Source: Arthrobacter sp. SLBN-100
GTDB taxonomy: Bacteria > Actinomycetota > Actinomycetes > Actinomycetales > Micrococcaceae
DNA length: 64,000 nt
Assembly: GCF_006715305.1 (NCBI RefSeq)
Contig: NZ_VFMY01000001.1
Location: forward strand, 2,728,001 to 2,792,000
Reading direction: 5' to 3'
Of this stretch, positions 26,468-34,299 are shown in pieces. The position numbers and the translations under genes were made by a program. The notes below the pieces were generated by a model that made no database searches, was not told the origin of the DNA, and saw only the letters and a program-made list of their open reading frames with translations. Within the stretch, counting starts at the first letter, position 1, and each line of letters begins with the position of its first letter.

Positions 26468-27793
26468 ATGACCAACTGGCGGATCAGGGACTTTCACTCA
26501 TCGGACCTCGACGGGATCCTGCACCTATGGGAGACCCTCAAGTCGCACAACGTCGAGCCGGTCTATGCCCTCTCCGAAGTCCTCGCGTCCTGCGAAAAGG
26601 ACCATGCCGTGGTGGCGGTGCAGGGCGAACAGGTGGTGGGCGCCGCCGTCGGACGCGCCGCGCACGACCAAGGCTGGATCGTCTTCCTCGCCACCCTGCC
26701 CGAATATCGCGGCCGCGGCATCGGCACCTCGCTGCTGGCCGCCGTCGAAAACCGGATGGCGCCGCACGGGCTGAACAAGCTCTCGGCACTGATGCCCGAA
26801 TCCGAAACCCGGGTGGAAGCTTTCCTGGGCCGCGGCTTCGCGCTGAAGAAAAACCTGCGCTACTTCGAACGGACCATCCCCGTCCAGCGGCAGGAACTCG
26901 GCGCACTCGGCCAGCTCGGCGGGCGCGTCCTGGCCCGCGACCTGTGGGAAAACGTGGCGGGGATGCGCAAGGAAAAGGAACTGCTCGAACGCCGCCTGGT
27001 CCTGCCGCTCGCCGAAGCGGACCTGGCCGACGAGTTCGGCGTCGTCCCGCCGCGCGCCGTGGTGCTCTTCGGCCCGCCCGGCACCGGCAAGACTACCTTC
27101 GCCAAGGCGATTGCGTCCCGGCTGGAATGGCCCTTCGTCGAAGTCTTCCCCTCCCGGCTCGCCGCCGATCCCCAAGGCCTGGCAGGAGCGCTGCGCGAGA
27201 CGTTCCTGGAAATCGCCGAACTGGAGCACGCAGTGGTGTTCATCGACGAGGTGGAGGAGATCGCCTCCCAGCGCTCCGGCGAGCCGCCGTCGCCGCTGCA
27301 GGGCGTCACCAACGAACTGCTCAAGATCATCCCCGCCTTCCGCGAACAGCCCGGCCGGCTGCTGGTCTGCGCCACCAACTTCATCCGGGCACTGGACACC
27401 GCCTTCCTGCGTCACGGCAGGTTTGATTACGTCATCCCCATCGGGCTTCCGGACCGGCAGGCCCGGGAAGCCATGTGGCAGCGCTTCATCCCTGCCCCGG
27501 TTGTGGACGCCGTGGACGTGGAGCTGCTCGTGGAACGCACCGAGGGATTCTCCCCGGCGGACATCGAGTACGCCGCACGCAGCGCCTCCCAGCGTGCGCT
27601 GGAGAACGTTGTTTACGGCAAGGACAGCGACGGCGGGCTGGCTTCCGGCGGCACGGTTTCGGTTCGGGAAGCGGTGCGGAAGGGGCCCTCCACCCAGGAC
27701 TACCTGGACGCCATCGCTGAAACCCGGACCACTGTCAGCGCGGAAGTGCACCAAGAGTTCCTGGAGGACATCGACGCCTTGGGCCGGGTGTAG
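26468..27793 (+). CDS. GNAT acetyltransferase fused to AAA ATPase
   Basis: A 441-aa two-domain protein. Residues ~1-140 are a GNAT N-acetyltransferase: VFLATLPEYRGRGIGTSLLAAVE is the acetyl-CoA pyrophosphate loop. Residues ~165-400 are an AAA ATPase of the classical CDC48/FtsH-like group. It has Walker A GPPGTGKTT (202-210), Walker B VVFIDEVEE, sensor 1 LLVCATNF, a probable arginine finger in FLRHGRFDYVI, and a lid helix with EGFSPADIEYAARSA. All ATPase motifs look intact. I start at the ATG at 26468 because AGGAG lies eight bases before it. The ATPase may unfold or position the acetylation target; neither substrate is known. Confidence 0.85.
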   Translation: MTNWRIRDFHSSDLDGILHLWETLKSHNVEPVYALSEVLASCEKDHAVVAVQGEQVVGAAVGRAAHDQGWIVFLATLPEYRGRGIGTSLLAAVENRMAPHGLNKLSALMPESETRVEAFLGRGFALKKNLRYFERTIPVQRQELGALGQLGGRVLARDLWENVAGMRKEKELLERRLVLPLAEADLADEFGVVPPRAVVLFGPPGTGKTTFAKAIASRLEWPFVEVFPSRLAADPQGLAGALRETFLEIAELEHAVVFIDEVEEIASQRSGEPPSPLQGVTNELLKIIPAFREQPGRLLVCATNFIRALDTAFLRHGRFDYVIPIGLPDRQAREAMWQRFIPAPVVDAVDVELLVERTEGFSPADIEYAARSASQRALENVVYGKDSDGGLASGGTVSVREAVRKGPSTQDYLDAIAETRTTVSAEVHQEFLEDIDALGRV

Positions 27794-27810
27794 GCAGTAA
27801 CGTTTCACGC

Positions 27811-29070
27811 ATGTCCTCCAATCCCCTCCGGCACGCGATGGCGCGCATGGGCGGCCGCGACCCGCATGAGAAACACCGGGCTGCCACACCGCTGGAACTG
27901 TTTTTCGACCTGACGTTTGTGATCGCGTTTGGCGTGGCCGGCAGCCAGTTTGCCCACGAAGTGGCCGAAGCGCACTTCGTTCCGGGCCTGCTGGGGTTCT
28001 CCTTCGCGATGTTCGCGGTGATCTGGGCGTGGATCAACTTCACGTGGTTCGCCAGCGCCTATGACACTGACGACTGGATCTTCCGCGTGGTTACCATGAT
28101 CCAAATCGTGGGGGTCCTGATCCTCACCATGGGCATTGAGCCGTTGTTCCATTCCCTGGTGGAGGGCAAGCACGTGGACAACGCGGTGATTGTTGGCGGC
28201 TACGTGATCATGCGGCTCGCGCTGGTCGCCCAATGGCTGCGGGCGGCGCGGCAGGATCCGGCCGGCCGCGACACCTGCCTGCGCTACGCCAAGTACCTGG
28301 TGGTGGTGCAGCTCGGGTGGATTGCGGTGCTTTTCATCGAGGCCGACGTCCTCACCACCTTCTTTATGATCCTGCCGTTGATCGTGCTGGAGATGGCCAC
28401 CCCTTACGCCGCTGAGCGCAAGGCACGCACCCCATGGCACGCCCACCACATTGCCGAGCGGTACGGGCTCCTGGCCATCATTGCCCTGGGTGAATGCCTC
28501 ATTGGCGCCATCGAAACGCTCCGCGCCATCGTGGCGAACCACGGCTGGAGCGTCGATGCCGCGCTGGTGGGCTTCGGCGGAACGGCCCTGGCCTTCGGCA
28601 TGTGGTGGATCTACTTTCTGCTGCCCGCCGGACGGGCGCTCCACTTGCGCAGGCACAGGTCGTTCCTCTTCGGCTACGGCCATATTCCCATCTTCGCCGC
28701 GATTGCGGCCACGGGCGCAGGGCTTCACGTGGCCGCCTATTACATCGACCACGAGGCGCAGATCAGCGCAGCAGCGGCGGTAGCCACCATTGCGGTTCCG
28801 GTGGCACTGTTCAAGGGCTCGCTGACCTGGCTGTACAGCGTGATGCTTGGTCCGGACCGGACCGTCATCACCGTCGCCGTTGGGGTGCTGACAGCGCTGG
28901 CCGCATCAGTCGGCCTGGCCGCGGCCGGAGTCTCCGTCCCGGTATGCCTGCTGGTGATTGTGCTGGCGCTTGGCGCTTCCATCGTTATTGATGAGCGCCG
29001 CGGTTCGGAGCGGCTCCATCACGCCCTGGAAAGGCTGGAAACGGAAACTAACGCTCCTCAGCAGTCCTAG
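27811..29070 (+). CDS. Low temperature requirement A (LtrA) family membrane protein
   Basis: A 419-aa polytopic membrane protein. The opening HRAATPLELFFDLTFVIAFGVAG, then WAWINFTWFASAYDTDDWIFR, and HHIAERYGLLAIIALGECLIG, are conserved LtrA-family segments. About ten hydrophobic helices follow. The name comes from Listeria, where mutants grow poorly in the cold; the molecular function is unknown. The gene's last 23 bp overlap the 3' end of the convergent HD-domain gene. Confidence 0.88.
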   Translation: MSSNPLRHAMARMGGRDPHEKHRAATPLELFFDLTFVIAFGVAGSQFAHEVAEAHFVPGLLGFSFAMFAVIWAWINFTWFASAYDTDDWIFRVVTMIQIVGVLILTMGIEPLFHSLVEGKHVDNAVIVGGYVIMRLALVAQWLRAARQDPAGRDTCLRYAKYLVVVQLGWIAVLFIEADVLTTFFMILPLIVLEMATPYAAERKARTPWHAHHIAERYGLLAIIALGECLIGAIETLRAIVANHGWSVDAALVGFGGTALAFGMWWIYFLLPAGRALHLRRHRSFLFGYGHIPIFAAIAATGAGLHVAAYYIDHEAQISAAAAVATIAVPVALFKGSLTWLYSVMLGPDRTVITVAVGVLTALAASVGLAAAGVSVPVCLLVIVLALGASIVIDERRGSERLHHALERLETETNAPQQS

Positions 29071-29695
29071 CATCAGGCACGGCCGCGGCGGCGGCGTCCG
29101 TTTCCCCGTAGGACAGGTTCTCGTAGTCCGTGGTGTCTTCCTCGTCCAAACGGTCATCCAGCTCCTCCAGCAGCCATGGATTCACGCGCGCGAGGATTTT
29201 GCGGATTTCCTCCACTTCGACGGCGGCGTACAGCACCGGCCGGGCGTCGCGGTATTTCGTGACGGGCGGCTTGTCCGGCCACTTCTCGGCCAGCGCCTGC
29301 ACGCGTTCCGGCAGTGAGTTGTGGGCATTGTCCGCAATTTTGACCAGGGCAGCATCATGATGTTGGGCGATTTCGCGGATCCCGGCCTGGTAGTCATCCG
29401 GGTTGCTGTGCAGCCGGTTGGTGACGCGTTCAATGATCTCCACGGCCCGCTCGGAGACGCCCATCTCCAGCAGGGCCTGCCGGGTCATCGGCGTGTCCTC
29501 GGCAATATCGTGGAGGTAGCCGGCGATGCGGATGTCGTCGTCGAAGTCAGCCAAGGCGTCGCCTACCGCCAGCACGTGGTCCTTGTAGGGGCGCTTGAGC
29601 TTGTCCTTCTGGCGGTTGTGGGCCACCTCCGCCAGAACCCTCGCGGTGTCGGGCGTAAAACTGCTGGCGGCGGGAGGAATGAAGGAGTCTGACAT
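29048..29695 (-). CDS. HD-domain phosphohydrolase (RelA/SpoT HD-like)
   Basis: A 215-aa protein. HVLAVGDALADFDDDIRIAGYLHDIAEDT holds the HD pair and the ED motif seen in the (p)ppGpp hydrolase domain of RelA/SpoT and MESH1. LVKIADNAHNSLPER carries the later Asp-Asn of the same metal-binding fold. The ~60-residue acidic C-terminal tail is not conserved. It may hydrolyse a nucleotide such as (p)ppGpp, but substrate is an inference. Its final 23 bp overlap the convergent ltrA gene. GluQRS lies 9 bp upstream of its start region on the same strand, so the two may form an operon. Confidence 0.75.
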   Translation of the reverse strand: MSDSFIPPAASSFTPDTARVLAEVAHNRQKDKLKRPYKDHVLAVGDALADFDDDIRIAGYLHDIAEDTPMTRQALLEMGVSERAVEIIERVTNRLHSNPDDYQAGIREIAQHHDAALVKIADNAHNSLPERVQALAEKWPDKPPVTKYRDARPVLYAAVEVEEIRKILARVNPWLLEELDDRLDEEDTTDYENLSYGETDAAAAAVPDARTAEER

Positions 29696-29704
29696 GCCTC
29701 AAGC

Positions 29705-30586
29705 CTACGGGCCGCGCCAAACCCACGGTTCCCTGGGCAGAGCCGACGGATCGAAAGCAGGCAATGCCCGCTCCAGCGGACCGGCCGGAAGTCCAAGGGA
29801 ACCCAGCAGCAGGTCCCGGACTGCAGGTGCGCTGGTGCCCGCCGTCGCAAGGTCAGCGAGGGTGACGGCACCATCGCGCTTCGCCAGCCGGACGCCGTCG
29901 TAATTTACCACCAAGGGAACATGCGCATATTCCGGAGAAGGAATACTCAGCAGCGACGCAAGGTAGGCCTGCCGTGGGGTAGACGGCAGAAGATCATCAC
30001 CACGGACCACCTGGTCGATGCCCTGCTCGGCATCATCCACTACCACTGCAAGGTTGTAGGCGGTGACTCCATCATTACGGCGCAGCACGAAGTCGTCCAC
30101 CACTCCGGTGAACTCCCCGTGCAGGACGTCGCTCACCGTGTACTCCACGGCTTCAGCGCGAAGCCGGATCGCAGCGGGCCTGGTGGAGCGCTTGAATTCC
30201 AGTTCAGCGGGCCCGAGATTCCGGCACGTTCCCGGGTACGCACCCTGCGGGGCATGCGGAGCGGATGGTGCCTCCTGGATTTCGCGGCGGGTGCAGAAAC
30301 ACTCGTAGGTGAGGCCTGCAGCCTCCAACCGGGAGATGGCCCCGGCATAGAGGGCGCCGCGGGCAGTCTGGCGCACCACGTCCCCGTCCCACGTCACGCC
30401 GACAGCAGCGAGGTCGCGGAGCTGCACGGCTTCTGCGCCGGCCCTCGCGCGGTCAAGGTCTTCCACGCGGAGCAGGAACTTCCGGCCTGTGGAGTGGGCG
30501 AACAACCAGGCAAGGATCGCCGTCCGCAAGTTCCCTACGTGGAGTTCCCCGGAAGGGCTGGGCGCGAAACGGCCGGCGGAATTCAT
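29705..30586 (-). CDS. gluQ: Glutamyl-Q tRNA(Asp) synthetase
   Basis: A 293-aa truncated glutamyl-tRNA synthetase homologue that glutamylates queuosine in tRNA(Asp) without tRNA binding by an anticodon domain. RFAPSPSGELHVGNLRTA contains the HIGH-type motif, YECFCTRREIQEA the zinc-associated Cys pair, and VRLAKRDGAVTLADL the KMSKS-like loop. The length matches GluQRS and not GltX (~480 aa), because the anticodon domain is missing. It lies downstream of the RND operon, separated by a strong hairpin. Confidence 0.9.
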   Translation of the reverse strand: MNSAGRFAPSPSGELHVGNLRTAILAWLFAHSTGRKFLLRVEDLDRARAGAEAVQLRDLAAVGVTWDGDVVRQTARGALYAGAISRLEAAGLTYECFCTRREIQEAPSAPHAPQGAYPGTCRNLGPAELEFKRSTRPAAIRLRAEAVEYTVSDVLHGEFTGVVDDFVLRRNDGVTAYNLAVVVDDAEQGIDQVVRGDDLLPSTPRQAYLASLLSIPSPEYAHVPLVVNYDGVRLAKRDGAVTLADLATAGTSAPAVRDLLLGSLGLPAGPLERALPAFDPSALPREPWVWRGP

Positions 30587-30628
30587 GGTTCAACACTATG
30601 CGGGAGCAGTGTCGCACCGGGACAACAC

Positions 30629-30689
30629 AAGGGCCCCCTCAGCTACCGATGGCTTCGGACATCCGACGCCGGTAGTTCAGGGGCCCTTT
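30629..30689 (-). terminator. Hairpin terminator after the RND operon
   Basis: AAGGGCCCCCT with AGCTACCG pairs with CGGTAG and TCAGGGGCCCTTT. The stem is long and GC-rich and begins 8 bp past the stop codon of the RND gene at 30697. It should end that minus-strand transcript before gluQ. Confidence 0.75.
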
Positions 30690-30696
30690 GCCGTGT

Positions 30697-33600
30697 TTAA
30701 ACAGATGCCGGAACCGGAGCAGCAGGAGGGGAGGCCTTGGACCGCGGTTTTCCGAAACGCAGGTACAGGGAGGGCAGAATGAACAGGTTGAGGAGCGTTG
30801 AGGACACCAGCCCGCCAACGATGACCACAGCCATGGGATGTTCGATCTCATGGCCGGGAATGGTGCCCATGATGATCAGCGGCACCAGGGCCAGTCCGGT
30901 GGCGAGCGTCGTCATCAGAATGGGTGAGAGCCGTTCCCCTGCACCGCGCAACACCAGTTCGGGCCCGAACTTTTCGTTCTCGTATTTCTCAAGGTGCTGG
31001 CAGTGGCTGATGAGGAGGATGCCGTTGCGCGCCGCGATGCCCAGGACCGTCAGGAACCCTACGATCGAACCGAGCGAGAGAACGCCGCCGCTGAGGTAGG
31101 CCGCGAGCATGCCGCCAACGAGCGCAACAGGAAGCGTGAACATGATCAGGGCGGCCAGCCGCCAGCTGCCGAATGAGGCCTGGAGCAGCAGGAAAATGAC
31201 CAGGAGAGCCCCCGCCGCAAAGATCAGGAGCTGCCGGGTGGCCGCTTCACGTTCCGCGAACTCCCCCAGGACCTCAGCGTGGTAGCCGGCGGGAAAGTCC
31301 ACCTCGGCGAGCTCTTGCTGCAGTTTCGTCACCAAGGCACCCAGGTCACCGTCCGAAGCGGCATTCGCGCTGATGTCGATCCTGCGTGAGTTGTTGTTCC
31401 GGTCAATGACGCCGGGAGTTGCGTTGACGGTTACTTCAGCGACCTCCGCGAGCCGGACCGGTACTCCGGACGGAGTATCGATGGGCAGGTTGCCGATGCT
31501 GGTCACGTCGGAACGGGTCTCCGGAGGACTCCAGACACGGACGTCGAAGACCTTGCCGTCCCGCCACAGGTCGCCCACTTCCTCGCTGGCAACCATCGCT
31601 GCCGCAGCCCGCCGGACGTCGCCGGGCTTGATGCCGTGACGCTTTGCCGCCTCGAGGTTCACCGTAACGTCCACCTGTGGAACGTTCACCTGCAGCGACA
31701 CGTGCTCCTCCACGGCCTCATCGATCCCTCCCATTACCTCCTCGACTTCCTTGGCCAGTTCACGCAAGGTTTCAAGATCGTCGCCGTATACCCGGACTAC
31801 GACTGCGTCACCTTGACCCGTAAGCACCTCCCGGATCCGCTCCTTCAAGTAGGTCTGTACGTCGCGGTGGATCCCTGGATAGCCGTCCACTACTTCCTGC
31901 ACGGCTGCCAGAGTCTTGTCGTAGTCGGCGGAGGGATCCACGCTGATCCAGTTCTCGCCGAAGTTCACCCCCACTACCTCATCTGCGGCCAGCGCCTGCC
32001 CGATATGGGCACCGCAGTTCAACACTCCCTCTACGGCCAGCAATTCTTTGCAGGCACGTTCGCTGATACGGACCTCCTCGGCCAGGGAAGTGCCCGGTTG
32101 AGTCACCCAGTGCATGAGGAAGTCGCGTTCCTTGAACGACGGCAACAGCGCCTGGCCCAGCAACGGTGCCACCAGGACCCCGGAGAGAGTCAGCGCGGTG
32201 AAAGCCAGGTAGCCAGGCCCTGGGCGGCGGACCACCCTGGACATCAGGGAGTGGTAGCGGCGCTTCAGGACCCGGACCAGCGGCGGGTCCCGCGGGTCCA
32301 GCGGTGCCTTGCGCAGGAAGATGAGCGCAAGGGCTGGAGTGACCGTGAGTGCCACCAGCATCGAGGCGAAGACGGCCAACGTATAGGCGCTGGCCAGTGG
32401 ACGGAAAAAGGCCCCGGTCAGTCCTTCAAGGAAGAAGATCGGTACCGCGGCAACAACAATGATGAGCGTGGCGTACACGATCGGTCCGCGAACCTCCATT
32501 GATGCTTCGAGGACAACTGAGGCAGTGGAGCGGCTGCTGCCGCTTTCGCGATGCTGTCTTAGCCGCCTGATGATGTTTTCAATATCGATGATGGCGTCAT
32601 CCACCACTACGCCCACGGCGATCACCAGGCCAGCCAGCACCATGGTGTTCACGGTGCTGCCGGTCATCATAATGACCACGCCGGCCGTAATCAGGGACAA
32701 AGGGATGGCAATCAGGCTGATAAGGGCTGTCCGCCACTGGAAAAGGAACGCCCCCAGCACCATCATGACCAACACGATGCCCAGCAAGAGTGCCAGACTC
32801 AGGTTTTCCAGCGACTGTTCTATGAAGGTCGCCGGCCTGAAAATGGCGGTGTCGACGTCGATCCCGGAAAGTGCCGGCGCCATCTGCTCCAGCGCCGCCT
32901 CCACTCCCTTGGTCACTTCGAGGGTGTTGCCCCAGGGCAGCTTCTCCACGATGAGCATCAGGCCTTCGCCGTCGTTGATGACTGCGTCACCGATCAGGGG
33001 GTTATGGTCCATCACGACGTCGGCCACGTCGCCCAGCCGCAGGGGGATCCCGTCGCGTTCCAGGATAGTTATCTTGGCAAGATCCTCTGGCTTGTGGATG
33101 GGCAGGATGTGCGAGATGCCAACGCTCTGGTTTGGAGTTTCGACAACTCCGCCGGCGCCTACCACGTTGCCGGATGTGTGCTTCAGCAGCCCGGCGTGCA
33201 TGGCGTCATTGGTGGTTGCCATCACCTGCTGAAGGGACACCTTTTCAGCCAGCAGCCGGTCAGGCCTGACGCGCACCTGGAGCGTTTCCTTCCGTTCACC
33301 CCAGATCGCAACGTTAGCCACCCCGGGGACGGAGAGAAGGTGCGCACGCAGCTTGTAGTGGGTCAGCATGGACAGCTCGATCAGGCTGTGCTCCTTCGAG
33401 GACAGGCCAATTTTCATGACCCGGCTCGTTGAGGACAATGGCTGCAGCATCACCGGCGGTGTGGCCCAGCTGGGAAGCGACGGCGTGACCGTTGCGACTC
33501 TTTCCGAGACCAGCTGCCGCGCTTTCAGCAGATCAGTACCGGGGTCGAAAATCATCAGAACCGAGGAGAGCTGGGAAACAGACTTTGACCTCAGTTCGTC

Positions 33601-33834
33601 CAGCCCCTCCAAGCCGTTGAGCGCGTCCTCCAGCGGAACCGTGACCAGCTCCTCGACTTCCGCGGCGGTCAGGCCCAGGGCGGCGGTCTGGATTTCCACC
33701 CGGGGCGGTGCGAACTCGGGAAACACATCCACTGACGCTGAGCTGATCTGGACAGCGCCAACCATCATGATTGCGACGGCGAGCGCTACCACCACCGACC
33801 GGAACTTGAGGCTGAACCCAATGAGCTTGCGCAT
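30697..33834 (-). CDS. RND-superfamily efflux permease (CusA/CzcA-like), pump 1
   Basis: A 1045-aa RND transporter with 12 predicted membrane helices and two large extracytoplasmic loops. The N terminus (SVDVFPEFAPPRVEIQTAALGL, then GLDELRSKSVSQLSSVLMIFD) and GIAARNGILLISH match heavy-metal RND proteins. Transmembrane segment 4 reads VIAVGVVVDDAIIDIEN, so the relay Asp of CusA (D405) and the Glu seven residues later are both present. The methionine ligands of CusA are not evident, so the substrate is open. It follows the lipoprotein gene by 6 bp and is the last of a three-gene unit. RND pumps normally work with an outer membrane, which this organism lacks. Confidence 0.88.
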   Translation of the reverse strand: MRKLIGFSLKFRSVVVALAVAIMMVGAVQISSASVDVFPEFAPPRVEIQTAALGLTAAEVEELVTVPLEDALNGLEGLDELRSKSVSQLSSVLMIFDPGTDLLKARQLVSERVATVTPSLPSWATPPVMLQPLSSTSRVMKIGLSSKEHSLIELSMLTHYKLRAHLLSVPGVANVAIWGERKETLQVRVRPDRLLAEKVSLQQVMATTNDAMHAGLLKHTSGNVVGAGGVVETPNQSVGISHILPIHKPEDLAKITILERDGIPLRLGDVADVVMDHNPLIGDAVINDGEGLMLIVEKLPWGNTLEVTKGVEAALEQMAPALSGIDVDTAIFRPATFIEQSLENLSLALLLGIVLVMMVLGAFLFQWRTALISLIAIPLSLITAGVVIMMTGSTVNTMVLAGLVIAVGVVVDDAIIDIENIIRRLRQHRESGSSRSTASVVLEASMEVRGPIVYATLIIVVAAVPIFFLEGLTGAFFRPLASAYTLAVFASMLVALTVTPALALIFLRKAPLDPRDPPLVRVLKRRYHSLMSRVVRRPGPGYLAFTALTLSGVLVAPLLGQALLPSFKERDFLMHWVTQPGTSLAEEVRISERACKELLAVEGVLNCGAHIGQALAADEVVGVNFGENWISVDPSADYDKTLAAVQEVVDGYPGIHRDVQTYLKERIREVLTGQGDAVVVRVYGDDLETLRELAKEVEEVMGGIDEAVEEHVSLQVNVPQVDVTVNLEAAKRHGIKPGDVRRAAAAMVASEEVGDLWRDGKVFDVRVWSPPETRSDVTSIGNLPIDTPSGVPVRLAEVAEVTVNATPGVIDRNNNSRRIDISANAASDGDLGALVTKLQQELAEVDFPAGYHAEVLGEFAEREAATRQLLIFAAGALLVIFLLLQASFGSWRLAALIMFTLPVALVGGMLAAYLSGGVLSLGSIVGFLTVLGIAARNGILLISHCQHLEKYENEKFGPELVLRGAGERLSPILMTTLATGLALVPLIIMGTIPGHEIEHPMAVVIVGGLVSSTLLNLFILPSLYLRFGKPRSKASPPAAPVPASV

Positions 33835-33840
33835 AACAGG

Positions 33841-34299
33841 TCAGTGCGCCGTATCCAGCTCGGCACCCAAAAGCTCGGCCGCCCCTACCGTCACGATTGT
33901 GGTCCCAGCCTGGGGCCCGCTTGCCAGCTTCACGGTGGATCCCTCGATCCGCTCAACCGCTACGGGAGCCCGGACGAAGACCAGCGGCTCCGGGTTGGTG
34001 TAGACCCAGGTGCCGCCGCTCGCGTCATAGATCAGCGCCGAGTAGGGAACCTGGAGCTTACCCTCAAGCGCCTCCACCGCGCCTGAAGTGATTCCGAGCC
34101 GTTCTGCAGCTTTATCGGTCAGGGTGATGCGGCTGACTTCCTGCCCTTCAACCTCCTCAAGGGTGGCCGCTTCCAGCCCCGTCGCGGCCGGAGCCGCTTC
34201 AGAGACTTCCCCGCACGCGGCCACAGGGCCACCAATCAGGCAAGCCATGACCAGGACGCCGCACAGGCGGCGCTTCATAGACACGTTCGCAGTGGTCAT
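33841..34299 (-). CDS. Short lipoprotein resembling the C-terminal part of an RND membrane-fusion protein
   Basis: A 152-aa exported protein. Residues ~8-28 are a signal sequence ending in the lipobox PVAAC, so Cys29 would be lipid-modified. From residue ~50 on (ITLTDKAAERLGIT, LQVPYSALIYDASGGTWVYT, GPQAGTTIVTVGAAELLG) it resembles the membrane-proximal end of CusB/CzcB-type adaptors. The helical hairpin and lipoyl domain that normally reach the outer-membrane channel are absent. The ATG overlaps the stop of the upstream RND gene (ATGA), with GGAAG in front, so translation is coupled. It probably caps or links the two RND pumps on the cell surface (inference). Confidence 0.7.
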   Translation of the reverse strand: MTTANVSMKRRLCGVLVMACLIGGPVAACGEVSEAAPAATGLEAATLEEVEGQEVSRITLTDKAAERLGITSGAVEALEGKLQVPYSALIYDASGGTWVYTNPEPLVFVRAPVAVERIEGSTVKLASGPQAGTTIVTVGAAELLGAELDTAH

